This document shows positions 53,051 to 62,521 of a stretch of DNA of 64,000 bases, piece after piece; positions within the stretch are counted from its first letter, which is position 1, and each line of letters opens with the position of its first letter. The translations under genes were made by a program, and so were the position numbers. This DNA comes from Leptospira biflexa (lineage in GTDB: Bacteria; Spirochaetota; UBA4802; UB4802), in contig DYLU01000007.1 of the NCBI GenBank assembly GCA_020721905.1, positions 1-64,000 on the forward strand, in the 5' to 3' direction. The notes under the pieces were generated by a model. That model saw only the letters and a program-made list of their open reading frames with translations, was not told where the DNA came from and did no database searches.

Positions 53051-55177
53051 TCATATCTTAAAACGCTCAATAACCTTTTTAAGCTCTGCCGCCATTGTCT
53101 CAAGCTCGGTAGAAGTGTTGGTTAGATTGTCAGATAATGCAACAAACTGTGATGCCACAGAATTGACATTTTCCACTGTCTCAACTATCTTTTTGGTATT
53201 ATCGCTCAATTCAGCCATTGATAGCGATAGTCCTCTGGAAAATTCGCTGGCGCTGGCAATGCCTTCATGTATACTTGCAAAGTCCTGAACCCTTTGATTA
53301 ATTGTTTCAATAAAACCGGTTATTAATGTTACACTGTGTTCAATATCCTGCATAATATTCATCAATACTTTCCGCATGGTGTCCATCATGCTCATGTTGC
53401 TATTCATGGCAGTGTTGCCTTCATTTATTATTTTTGAAATTTCCTTGAGGTTTTGTGAAGTTCTGTCTGCAAGCCTTGATATTTCCTCTGCAACCACGGC
53501 AAATCCTCTGCCATGTTCACCAGCCCTTGCTGCCTCAATTGACGCATTTAGTGATAAAAGATTAACCTGTTCAGCAATGTCAGATATTAATCCTATAACA
53601 TTCATAATATTTTCAAAAAAACGTGCTATTTGCTTTGATGATTCTGCTGTACTGGCAACAAGATTTTCACTATCATGTGCGCTTTTTTCAACTCCTCGTA
53701 TTGCTACAATGACCTGCTGTGCATCGTTATTCAATATATTCATTGCAGCATTAAGATTATTAACAATATCTTCAAGATTTTTCAAGATATCACTTTGCTT
53801 GTTGGCATCTGATGCAATTGTATAAAAGGAACTGGATACTTCGGCTATAATTGAAGTAACCTGTTCAATATTTTGTGCCTGCTGTGAAGCCTCTTCCTTT
53901 ATTGATTTTCCGGAGAATGCTAAAGCTTCGGATGAAATGAGTACCTTTTCGCTCAGTTCATTAGATTTTTGTATAAATTCAATAATAACTTCCCTGAAAC
54001 CAATAAAACTTCGTATAAAATCCTCCATTATATCACGTGATTTTATCAGTGTAATTTCACCTGATAGATCACCTCCGGTTGCCTTTTGCAAGGCAGGCAT
54101 AGCAATATCGATAGCTTTTGAAAGTTTCATCAGCTGTCGATTAATAAGATATCTTATTATTACGTTAACAATTATCATACCAAGTATAATAAAAAATAAA
54201 TTTTGGTATACAATTTTATATAGTGTCTTTTCATTGAAGGCAGCTATTATAATGCGATTGCTCTGGGGAACATTATAACCAAATAATACAGCCTGATTGC
54301 CATCAAATACACCATCTACTTTTGAATAACTGGCGGCCTTTATATGTTGTATAAATCGAATGGTATTATTATATAAAAATTGCGGCTGGTTTCCTTTTTT
54401 AATTGTTTGATCAAGGGGTAATGATAAAAATTCGTTTCTGTTACTCATAATAACGATATTGTCCTCAGAAACAATAACCACACCTTCATATTCTTTGATA
54501 ACAGTTGGTATGTTTTCAGTAAATGTTTCATCAGTATCCAATTGAATTGCAGTTAAACCATCATTTATTCTGGCTGTAAGTAATGAATCAACATTAGATT
54601 TATCTATACGATAAAATAATACCAGAAGGAATACAGATGTTAAAAGTGTTATAGGTATGACTATACTGATAATTTTACTACGAAGTCTTTGAACTGCAAC
54701 TGGTATCCCAAAACGTCCCAGTGGATATGTCCTGGTATACCATACCTGCATTGAATTGAATCCAATAAATAAGAATACAAACACTAAAATAAAGAAAACA
54801 TAAAAATGATAATATAGGTTATTGTACCCAAATTTAAAATACATTAAGAAAAACAAGGGGATATATACAATAATTAAATACCCCATATTCAGTAACATTG
54901 TTTGCTGTGCACCTGTCTTAAATTTATTAAAGATCTTTTCATACCTTTGCGGGTCATCACTTTCAAATAATCGTAGTATACTTTTAACCCTCCACATATA
55001 ATATGCAAATAATGATGAAAAAGATATTACCCAGAAAATAATAAACGCCAGTAACAACCTGATATCTTTAAATAACGGGAATGAGTTGCTCATAATGATG
55101 ATAAAGAGTAATGCATTAAATAAAATAACAGCACTCCCATATTTTTGAAATTGTTTGATAAGCTGTTTTGGTTGCAT
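53051..55177 (-). CDS. Methyl-accepting chemotaxis protein with multi-pass N-terminal membrane module
   Basis: 708 residues. Residues 1-~165 hold four to five hydrophobic segments, then the short [19 protein letters not shown] before another helix, a periplasmic ligand-binding stretch (~200-320), a last helix (~325-345) and the cytoplasmic signalling part. The hairpin tip (~545-570) reads [20 protein letters not shown], then [19 protein letters not shown] domain is not clear. The N-terminal module resembles that of the SpoIIE protein at 42593, in particular the YP-G-R-I stretch. No che genes are near, so this is an orphan receptor. Confidence 0.92.
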   Translation of the reverse strand: MQPKQLIKQFQKYGSAVILFNALLFIIIMSNSFPLFKDIRLLLAFIIFWVISFSSLFAYYMWRVKSILRLFESDDPQRYEKIFNKFKTGAQQTMLLNMGYLIIVYIPLFFLMYFKFGYNNLYYHFYVFFILVFVFLFIGFNSMQVWYTRTYPLGRFGIPVAVQRLRSKIISIVIPITLLTSVFLLVLFYRIDKSNVDSLLTARINDGLTAIQLDTDETFTENIPTVIKEYEGVVIVSEDNIVIMSNRNEFLSLPLDQTIKKGNQPQFLYNNTIRFIQHIKAASYSKVDGVFDGNQAVLFGYNVPQSNRIIIAAFNEKTLYKIVYQNLFFIILGMIIVNVIIRYLINRQLMKLSKAIDIAMPALQKATGGDLSGEITLIKSRDIMEDFIRSFIGFREVIIEFIQKSNELSEKVLISSEALAFSGKSIKEEASQQAQNIEQVTSIIAEVSSSFYTIASDANKQSDILKNLEDIVNNLNAAMNILNNDAQQVIVAIRGVEKSAHDSENLVASTAESSKQIARFFENIMNVIGLISDIAEQVNLLSLNASIEAARAGEHGRGFAVVAEEISRLADRTSQNLKEISKIINEGNTAMNSNMSMMDTMRKVLMNIMQDIEHSVTLITGFIETINQRVQDFASIHEGIASASEFSRGLSLSMAELSDNTKKIVETVENVNSVASQFVALSDNLTNTSTELETMAAELKKVIERFKI

Positions 55178-55513
55178 TCTTGTACCTTATAACGATATGA
55201 TTAGTAAATAGTTAAAATATTTTAATGTAATTATAGAAAAAAGCAATAATTTTATTAAAATATACTAATGATTTTACAAATAAAATGTATATATTTTTTA
55301 AAAAATATCAATTTTACCATTGAAAAGCCATACTAAAACTTTTACACCACTTACAGTCATACTATGGCCATAGTTAACATACTAAGAAGTAGTATAAAAA
55401 TCAACCAATTGAAAAACATTAAGAGATGTATTATACATTACTATAAACTTTTACTTGACTAATATCCTTTTATACATATAGACATTGACAATATATAGTA
55501 ACATGAGGTAAAT
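55178..55513. other. Divergent intergenic region with repeated CATACTA motifs and a palindrome
   Basis: CATACTA occurs at 55329-55335, 55358-55364 and 55378-55384, with its inverse TAGTAT at 55390-55395. ACTATGGCCATAGT (55361-55374) is a 14-bp perfect palindrome that overlaps the second copy. This lies 90-130 bp before the AMACR-type promoter and could be a regulator site. The remaining bases are A/T-rich with no gene. Confidence 0.45.
55455..55482 (+). promoter_or_regulatory. Promoter of the AMACR-type gene
   Basis: TTGACT (55455-55460), 16 nt, TATAGA (55477-55482). The start would be near 55489, so the leader is ~25 nt, with GAGGT before the ATG. The -10 is 4/6 to 5/6. A second TTGACA (55485) is too near the start codon to be a -35 for this gene. 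Confidence 0.5.
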
Positions 55514-56701
55514 ATGAGTTATCCATTGAAAAATCTTAAAATATTAGATTTCACATACCTCCTTCCTGGTCCTTATGGTACCATGATGTTAGCTGATTTA
55601 GGTGCTGATATAATCAAAGTGGAAAATCCCAGCAATCCTGATATGCTCAGGATGCTCCCTCCTATTGTTAATGGTATCTCAGCTGTGTATGCCCATATTA
55701 ACCGTGGCAAAAAGTCTTTAGCACTTGATTTGAAATCTTCTGAAGCAAAAGATATTATATACACACTGGTAAAAGATTATGACATTATTATAGAACAGTT
55801 CAGGCCGAAAGTATTGCAAAAATTAGGATTTGGATATGATGACTTAAAATCTATAAACTCTTCCATCATATATTGTTCGTTAACTGGTTATGGGCAAACA
55901 GGAAGCTATGCAAGCAAAGCTGGACATGATATTAACTACATGGCACTGTCCGGAGTTGATTCATTTTCAGGAAAGAAGACCACAGGCCCTTGCCTTCACG
56001 GTATTCAGATTGCCGACATAGCCAGTGGTGCCAAGAATATGGTCATTGGAATATTAGCAGCTTACATCAAACGACAGGCAACCGGTGAAGGGGATTATAT
56101 TGACATTTCTATTACTGATGGTGTATTTGCCATGAGTGCATTTACAACAGCTGCTTACCTGGAAGGGGAACCATTACCACAGCCTGAAACGCAAATGCTC
56201 AATGGCGGAGGAATATATGATTACTATACAACATCCGACGGGCGTTTTTTGTCAGTTGGACCAATAGAACCAAAGTTTTTCCAGAGTTTTTGCCAGGCAA
56301 TTGGCTATACTGATATACTCCAAAACGTAGATTTTTCACCCGAAGCTATACATCGCCATAAAAAAAGGATTGCTGAGATAATTGCCATGCAACCGTTATC
56401 TCACTGGATTACAGTATTTTCAAAAATTGATGCCTGTGTAGAACCAGTAAGAACACTTCACGAAGCCATAAACTATCCCCCGCTTTCTGATCGCGATATG
56501 ATAATTTCAATTACCAATGATAAGGGTTCTGTATTTAAACAAATTGGGAATCCAATTAAGTTTTTGTCTCAAAACTATATTGCTCATTCAGCAGGTGTAT
56601 CGCTTGGTTATAATAATGATGAAATTTTACAATCTATTGGCTATAATAAAGATAAAATTCAACAATTATATGCTAAAAATGTGATAGCAAAATTTAATTA
56701 A
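55514..56701 (+). CDS. CaiB/BaiF family protein, alpha-methylacyl-CoA racemase-like
   Basis: 395 residues. Starts KNLKILDFTYLLPGPYGTMM, LGADIIKVENP; then AGHDINYMALSGV with the His of AMACR (His in GHD) and IADIASGA with its Asp. These are the two racemase bases, so a racemase of 2-methylacyl-CoA is favoured over a CoA-transferase. GEGDYIDISITDGVFAM is the family's dimer core. It makes (S)-2-methylacyl-CoA ready for beta-oxidation, which suits the acyl-CoA dehydrogenase and ETF genes elsewhere in the window. The 5' leader is short with a promoter just upstream. Confidence 0.88.
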   Translation: MSYPLKNLKILDFTYLLPGPYGTMMLADLGADIIKVENPSNPDMLRMLPPIVNGISAVYAHINRGKKSLALDLKSSEAKDIIYTLVKDYDIIIEQFRPKVLQKLGFGYDDLKSINSSIIYCSLTGYGQTGSYASKAGHDINYMALSGVDSFSGKKTTGPCLHGIQIADIASGAKNMVIGILAAYIKRQATGEGDYIDISITDGVFAMSAFTTAAYLEGEPLPQPETQMLNGGGIYDYYTTSDGRFLSVGPIEPKFFQSFCQAIGYTDILQNVDFSPEAIHRHKKRIAEIIAMQPLSHWITVFSKIDACVEPVRTLHEAINYPPLSDRDMIISITNDKGSVFKQIGNPIKFLSQNYIAHSAGVSLGYNNDEILQSIGYNKDKIQQLYAKNVIAKFN

Positions 56702-56709
56702 AGCATAAT

Positions 56710-58026
56710 ATGAAAACACCAAAAACATTTACCATAGTAACCTTTGGCTGTCAGATGAATAAAAGCGATTCTGAACTTATGGAAATATCGCTTTTGCAGG
56801 AAGGTTTTGTAAAAAGCACTACCTATGGTGATATTATTATATTCAACACCTGTTCTGTCCGCAAACATGCAGAGGACAGGGCCCTGGCTCATATTATTGA
56901 AGCCCGTAATGCCTATAAGAATTCCATCATCGTTGTTGCTGGCTGTATGGCACAGCGGTTGAGCCGGGAATTGAAAAGCAATTACGGCGTTGATTTAGTT
57001 GTAGGTCCGTATCACTCGCCTGCAATTGGTTCAATTATCAAAAATTTTATCCAGCATCAAAGTAATGGTGAGTACATATCACAGGATGTAAAGGATTTTG
57101 TATCACGAATTCATCCTTCACTGGCTACTCATAAGGATGATTTGCCATGGCATAAATGGGTTACCATATCACACGGATGTGAAAATTACTGTGCATACTG
57201 TATTGTTCCTTATGTGCGCGGTAAGCTTATATCCTTCCCTTCACAGCAGATTATAGATTACTGTAAACTGCTCATTGGCAATGGAATAACCGAAATAACA
57301 TTACTTGGGCAGAATGTTAATCAATATGGTCAGGATTCAGGCGATATTCCCTTTTATACATTACTGGAAAAGATAGCCCAACTACCAGGTTTGTATAAAC
57401 TCAATTTCATAACTTCACATCCCAAAGATTTTAATATTGAAATTCTTCATGTTATAAACAATAATCCTGTCATTGCTCGCAGCATACATCTTCCTCTGCA
57501 AAGTGGCTCGGATACAGTACTGCAGGCAATGAACCGCCAGTATACCATGAAACACTATTACACGATAATAGATGCAATACATAAGCTGCTTCCCATGGCC
57601 TCCATATCTACTGACCTTATTGTTGGCTTTCCTGGTGAAACACAAAAAGATTTTGAAGATACTATCAACGCTGTACGCACCATACAGTTTGATGAGGCAT
57701 TCACCTATAAATATTCGCCGCGTGAAGGCACAAAAGCCTTCACACTGCCTGATTCAGTGCCAGACACAGCCAAGCAGGAAAGACTTGATATGTTGATACA
57801 AACTGTGCGTGAAATTTCACAAAAAAGGTTGATGAATCACATACACACCACTACCGATATGATTGTAGAACGTATCAGCAAAAAGTCGGAAGACGAAGTT
57901 ATGGGTAAAACTATTTATAATCACCCCATTATTATCAAAGGCGCAAAAGAAGACATCGGGAAAAAATACACAGTAACTATCGTATCATTAAAAGGTTCAA
58001 CGCTCTATGGTGAGCGTAGTGCTTAA
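56710..58026 (+). CDS. miaB: tRNA-2-methylthio-N6-dimethylallyladenosine synthase
   Basis: 438 residues. N-terminal MTTase domain with TFGCQMN, NTCSVR and VAGCMAQ (three Fe-S cysteines), radical SAM CENYCAYC (CX3CX2C), SHPKDF, LPLQSGSD, and a C-terminal TRAM domain. It adds methylthio to i6A37 in tRNAs. MiaB rather than MtaB or RimO is favoured by the motif order and the TRAM. It overlaps the SPOR gene by 20 nt. It lies 8 nt after the AMACR-type gene. Confidence 0.95.
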   Translation: MKTPKTFTIVTFGCQMNKSDSELMEISLLQEGFVKSTTYGDIIIFNTCSVRKHAEDRALAHIIEARNAYKNSIIVVAGCMAQRLSRELKSNYGVDLVVGPYHSPAIGSIIKNFIQHQSNGEYISQDVKDFVSRIHPSLATHKDDLPWHKWVTISHGCENYCAYCIVPYVRGKLISFPSQQIIDYCKLLIGNGITEITLLGQNVNQYGQDSGDIPFYTLLEKIAQLPGLYKLNFITSHPKDFNIEILHVINNNPVIARSIHLPLQSGSDTVLQAMNRQYTMKHYYTIIDAIHKLLPMASISTDLIVGFPGETQKDFEDTINAVRTIQFDEAFTYKYSPREGTKAFTLPDSVPDTAKQERLDMLIQTVREISQKRLMNHIHTTTDMIVERISKKSEDEVMGKTIYNHPIIIKGAKEDIGKKYTVTIVSLKGSTLYGERSA

Positions 58027-59131
58027 AACAATAAGCATTGCAGCTTTGTTTACCACCATTGCATTAGCTGGTGAACATTCTGATTTTGAAGCAATTCAAA
58101 AAGCATACAGGTTAAACAGCAGCAACAAACAGGAACTTATAAAAAAATATTTCAAGACTTATCCCAACAGTAACTATATTCCTCATATCAGGATGCTTAT
58201 GGCTGACTCAGCTTCAACTGTAGACGGAAGCATTGCAGAGTACCAAAAAATAATCAGTAACTATCGCTATTTTGAAAAACGTGATGCAGCATTTTTATCA
58301 CTATGTCAGCTCTATTATATAAAAAGCGATTGGGGCAACCTGCTTGCTATCTGCAACCAGGCAATCACAGAGTGTAGCACCAGTAACTATGGCCCAATAT
58401 TTTTACAGTTACGGGCGATAGCTCATTACAATCACAACCATTATGATGATGGTGTCAACGACTGTGAAAAAATTCCTGAATACTCACGCCAGCTGAATAC
58501 TCTGGCATACAGTTTGTTCATAAAATCAGAGATGGACAGACAGATGTACGGATATGCACGCCGGTACATTAAAGATCTTGCCGAACTGTTACATGGCTAT
58601 TCAAAAGCTGCTATATATCCCACCTGTTTACTGCAATTGGGACAATATTATGAATATCACAGAATGTACAATGAAGCATGGTCAACGTATAATTTTTTGA
58701 TGGCGCAATTTCCAAAATCACCGGAAGCAGTGAAGGCATATAATTATGCACAAAATATAAAGAAATTTAATCCTGAAACCGTTGCGTTTATGCCTGATGA
58801 AAAAATTATTGCTCAGAGCGAGACTATTGATATTAAACCTGATGTAGAAGAAAAAGAAACACAGCAAAAGCCAGCCATATACTATACCATTACCATTGGG
58901 CCTTTTTATAATTTACAAAAAGCAAAAGAATTACAAAAATTAATTGTTAATTATGTGCTGCCTGTACATATCGTCAGAAAAGAAAAATCTTTTGACATTT
59001 ATGCAGGACATTTCCCTTCAATTGATGAAGGCATGAGTATAAAAATTCAGTTAGCTGAAGAGTTAGGCATTAACGGATTTATTATTGAAATATTTGAACA
59101 GGATGGGAAGCAGTATATCTATGGGCAATGA
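58007..59131 (+). CDS. Exported TPR-like and SPOR domain protein
   Basis: 374 residues. A signal-like N-terminus (VVLKTISIAALFTTIALAG), helical TPR-type repeats in residues ~30-255, a charged linker, and a SPOR-like domain at ~285-370 (TITIGPFYNLQKAKELQKL and IYAGHFPS). SPOR domains bind denuded septal peptidoglycan, so the protein may act in division or envelope upkeep. The start lies in miaB and its end overlaps mutS by 11 nt. The exact start could be the ATG at 58007 or the GTG shortly after it. Confidence 0.78.
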   Translation: MVSVVLKTISIAALFTTIALAGEHSDFEAIQKAYRLNSSNKQELIKKYFKTYPNSNYIPHIRMLMADSASTVDGSIAEYQKIISNYRYFEKRDAAFLSLCQLYYIKSDWGNLLAICNQAITECSTSNYGPIFLQLRAIAHYNHNHYDDGVNDCEKIPEYSRQLNTLAYSLFIKSEMDRQMYGYARRYIKDLAELLHGYSKAAIYPTCLLQLGQYYEYHRMYNEAWSTYNFLMAQFPKSPEAVKAYNYAQNIKKFNPETVAFMPDEKIIAQSETIDIKPDVEEKETQQKPAIYYTITIGPFYNLQKAKELQKLIVNYVLPVHIVRKEKSFDIYAGHFPSIDEGMSIKIQLAEELGINGFIIEIFEQDGKQYIYGQ

Positions 59132-61682
59132 TAAAGAACTAACTCCCATGATGCGACAGTATCTTGACATCAAGCAACATTACAAAGATGAGATATTGTT
59201 TTTCAGGCTTGGCGATTTTTATGAAATGTTCTTTGACGATGCAAAGATTGCTTCAAAGGTTTTAGATATTGCTCTTACTTCACGCCAGAATGATATTCCC
59301 ATGTGCGGTGTACCATATCACGCTGCTGACAGCTATATAGCAAGGCTTATCAAAGCTGGATACCGGGTGGCAATATGTGAACAGATGGAACCACCATCTC
59401 CAAATGCTATTGTTAAACGTGAAGTTATTCGCGTTATTACACCAGGTACTGTCATTGAAAGTAATCTTATTGCTTCAGACGAAAATAACTTCTTGGGTTC
59501 GGTTGTCATTCAGAATAATACGGTTTGCACCGGATTTGTTGATGTATCAACAGGCGATTTTTTCCTTTCATCTGCAGATTATAGTCGTGAATTCATTGCA
59601 ACTGAAATTTCACGTTTTTCACCTAAAGAGATGCTGTTATACGGTTCCCGGCAGGAACTCACATTTTTATATGACCTTTTAAAGCAGCAGGATATTGCTT
59701 TAGCATCCATTAATGAATGGTATTATGATGTTGAATATCTCACTAATATAATCTGCAACATCTATGGATTAAGCAATATTAAAGGGTTGGGCTTAACACA
59801 TACAGCAATTCTTACTGTTGGTTCACTGCTTCACTATTTAAAGGATACTCACAAAAGTGCACTGATGCACCTGAAATATCCAAAGAATGTCAGCCGCAGT
59901 GAATTCATGGTTTTAGACCATCAAACTATACACAATCTTGAAATCCTGAAGAGCCAGGATGGTTCAAAACTTCATTCACTTTTTGGTGTGCTTAATCACA
60001 CTCAGACTGCAATGGGAAAACGAACGTTAGAACGGGCTCTTCTGTATCCATTGCTTGACCCAGTTGCTATTGAAAGCCGTTATGACATTATATCATATCT
60101 TATGGACAACATTAATCTTTTAAAGGAAATCCATGACACATTATCGCATATTCATGATCTGGAACGGCTTGTTTCCCGCTTTGCCCTGAAGAAATATTAC
60201 AACAGAGATTTCATTGCTCTGCAGCAATCAATTGAATCTGCCAATGATGTATATACAGTGTTGCAACAGCATCCTGATAAGCTTTTTAATATGCTGGGCA
60301 CTATCAGCGATTCTTTACAGGAACTATCGCTCAGAATTAAAAATACCATTGTTGAAAATCCACCGCTTTCTTCAGAACACGGACGTGTTATAAAAGAAGG
60401 TGTCAATGCTGAACTTGACAGGCTGTATACATTAAAAACTGATGCGCGGCAATGGCTTCTCAATTATCAGGAAAATGAAAAAAAGCGTTTAGATATTCAA
60501 ACATTGAAAGTACGGTATAACAAAGTTATTGGCTATTATATTGAAGTGAGCAAAGGCCAGACTGCAAAAGTACCACAGGATTATTTAAGGAAACAGACGT
60601 TAATCAATGCTGAGCGCTATACAACCGAAACACTGCAGAAGTTTGAAACAGATGTATTGCAGGCACACGATTCAATAATCAGGATTGAAAATGAGATCCT
60701 TGATACAATTGTTGAGACAATACTATCGAACAAGCTACAGATTCAGGAATTAGCATATACTATTGGGATACTGGACATGTTCTGTTCATTGGCTCTGGCA
60801 GCATATCACAATAACTACGTCAGACCAATGTTGAACAATGAAGGTATTATTGACATAAAGTGTGGAAGGCATCCGGTTGTTGAAAAATTTTATATAAAAG
60901 AACCTTTCGTGCCAAATGACATTTTTTTAGATACATGTGACAACGTTATTGCAATTATCACAGGGCCAAATATGTCGGGAAAATCAACCTACATACGAAT
61001 GGCTGCTGTACTGCAGCTTATGGCTCAGATTGGATCATTCATACCTGCTCAAAGTGCTAATCTGTGTATTGTTGACAGAATATTTACACGTATTGGTGCC
61101 AGTGACAATATTGCACGCGGTGAATCGACATTTCTTGTAGAAATGAATGAAACTGCTATCATCTTAAACAATGCAACTGATAAAAGCTTAATCATAATGG
61201 ATGAGATTGGGCGTGGTACCAGTACCTACGATGGGATGTCCATTGCATGGGCAGTTGTTGAGTACATTGCCAATTATATCAGGGCAAAAACTTTATTTGC
61301 TACTCACTATCACGAATTGACTAAAATAAATAAAAAAGGTATCGTCAATTATACAGTGATGGTGAAAGAATCGCTAAATGGCGTTGAATTTTTGCATAAA
61401 GTTGTTTCGGGCGCGGCGGATAAATCGTATGGGATTCATGTGGCTAAATTGGCCGGTATTCCAAAACCAGTAACTGTTAAGGCTAACAAAATACTTGAAA
61501 AACTTGAAAAATCTTCACGGATTGATTCTTTAGTTAAAGCTCCTGATAATGAAGAACAGCTTGAAATATTTCAGGCAACACATCATAGATTGGCACAGGC
61601 TCTCAAAGATATAAACATTGAAAATTTAACACCGCTTGAAGCGCTCAATGAAATTGCACGCCTCAAGCGGCTTATTGAATGA
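59121..61682 (+). CDS. mutS: DNA mismatch repair protein MutS
   Basis: 853 residues. Mismatch-binding Phe-x-Glu in RLGDFYEMFF, then connector, core, clamp, and ATPase with TGPNMSGKSTYIRM, DEIGRGTSTYDGMS and FATHYHELTK. It is MutS1-type (lacks the Smr end of MutS2). I start at ATG 59121 rather than 59085: the SPOR gene ends at 59131 and the shorter start puts GGGAAG at a usable distance. Pairs with mutL 23 kb away. The last codon is 1 nt from the end of the convergent slipin gene. Confidence 0.96.
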   Translation: MGNDKELTPMMRQYLDIKQHYKDEILFFRLGDFYEMFFDDAKIASKVLDIALTSRQNDIPMCGVPYHAADSYIARLIKAGYRVAICEQMEPPSPNAIVKREVIRVITPGTVIESNLIASDENNFLGSVVIQNNTVCTGFVDVSTGDFFLSSADYSREFIATEISRFSPKEMLLYGSRQELTFLYDLLKQQDIALASINEWYYDVEYLTNIICNIYGLSNIKGLGLTHTAILTVGSLLHYLKDTHKSALMHLKYPKNVSRSEFMVLDHQTIHNLEILKSQDGSKLHSLFGVLNHTQTAMGKRTLERALLYPLLDPVAIESRYDIISYLMDNINLLKEIHDTLSHIHDLERLVSRFALKKYYNRDFIALQQSIESANDVYTVLQQHPDKLFNMLGTISDSLQELSLRIKNTIVENPPLSSEHGRVIKEGVNAELDRLYTLKTDARQWLLNYQENEKKRLDIQTLKVRYNKVIGYYIEVSKGQTAKVPQDYLRKQTLINAERYTTETLQKFETDVLQAHDSIIRIENEILDTIVETILSNKLQIQELAYTIGILDMFCSLALAAYHNNYVRPMLNNEGIIDIKCGRHPVVEKFYIKEPFVPNDIFLDTCDNVIAIITGPNMSGKSTYIRMAAVLQLMAQIGSFIPAQSANLCIVDRIFTRIGASDNIARGESTFLVEMNETAIILNNATDKSLIIMDEIGRGTSTYDGMSIAWAVVEYIANYIRAKTLFATHYHELTKINKKGIVNYTVMVKESLNGVEFLHKVVSGAADKSYGIHVAKLAGIPKPVTVKANKILEKLEKSSRIDSLVKAPDNEEQLEIFQATHHRLAQALKDINIENLTPLEALNEIARLKRLIE

Positions 61683-61683
61683 T

Positions 61684-62445
61684 TTATTTCTTACGACCTG
61701 CTAAAAATGGTTCAACCAGATCAATTGGTATCGGGAACAATGTGGTGGAATTCTTTTCAGTAGCAACCTCACGCAGCGTTTGTAAATAACGAAGCTGTAG
61801 TGCTATGGGATGCGGTTCCATAAGTTTTGCGGCATCCACCATTTTTGAAGCTGCCTGAAATTCACCTTCAGCGTTTATAACCTTGGCTCTTCGCTCTCGC
61901 TCGGCTTCAGCCTGTTTTGCCATGGCACGCTGCATTTCCTGTGGCAGGTCAACATGCTTGATTTCAACAGCGGTTACTTTGATACCCCATGGGTCAGTTT
62001 GCTTATCTAATATTTTCTGCAATTCATGATTAATCCTTTCCCTGTCAGCTAACAGATCATCAAGTTCAACCATACCTAAAATGCTTCGTAACGTTGTTTG
62101 TGCCAGCTGTGACGTAGCATACAGGTAATCCTCAACTTCAGTAATTGCTTTATTGGGTTCTATAACCCTGAAGTAAATAACAGCATTTACTTTTACGGAA
62201 ACGTTATCACGGGTGATTACATCCTGCGGTGGTACATCCATGGCAACTGTTCGCAGGCTAACCCTGATCATCTTATCTACAAATGGAATAATGATAACAA
62301 GGCCAGGACCTTTTGGGCCCGTTGGTGGTTGCAATAAGCGGCCTAATCTAAATACTACAGCCCTTTCATATTCCCTGATTATTTTAATTGATGATACAGC
62401 TAATAAAACTAATAGTATAAGCAATGTGGGTAATGCTTGGAACAT
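61684..62445 (-). CDS. Slipin/stomatin-like SPFH membrane protein
   Basis: 253 residues. One N-terminal transmembrane segment ([14 protein letters not shown]), then the SPFH/band 7 domain with [24 protein letters not shown] and AEIRR-like [14 protein letters not shown]. Slipins form membrane rings and are usually paired with NfeD, as here. I take the second ATG (62445) as start because GGAGG then lies 6 nt away, against 3 nt for the first. It follows the NfeD gene by 75 bp on the same strand. Confidence 0.92.
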   Translation of the reverse strand: MFQALPTLLILLVLLAVSSIKIIREYERAVVFRLGRLLQPPTGPKGPGLVIIIPFVDKMIRVSLRTVAMDVPPQDVITRDNVSVKVNAVIYFRVIEPNKAITEVEDYLYATSQLAQTTLRSILGMVELDDLLADRERINHELQKILDKQTDPWGIKVTAVEIKHVDLPQEMQRAMAKQAEAERERRAKVINAEGEFQAASKMVDAAKLMEPHPIALQLRYLQTLREVATEKNSTTLFPIPIDLVEPFLAGRKK

Positions 62446-62521
62446 CATATTCCTCCTTAAAAATTTATTTTTGACAAAAGACTTTTAAAAAAATTAGAAT
62501 ATTTATTACATTTATTATTTA

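Larger units (their letters stand above)
577..60330. repeat. Dispersed 9-bp motif GCGATAGTT (14 copies; six extended to GCGATAGTTMCTG)
   Basis: Exact copies start at 577, 11571, 17238, 25079, 25509, 33827, 33963 and 46309 as GCGATAGTT, and at 6104, 12404, 23968, 45815, 58259 and 60322 as AACTATCGC. Six continue as MCTG at the T end: 6104, 33963, 45815, 46309, 58259, 60322. All lie inside genes, in several reading frames and on either coding strand. Nine more sites carry only the 7-mer GCGATAG. The copy number is counted by eye and could miss one or two. Confidence 0.8.
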
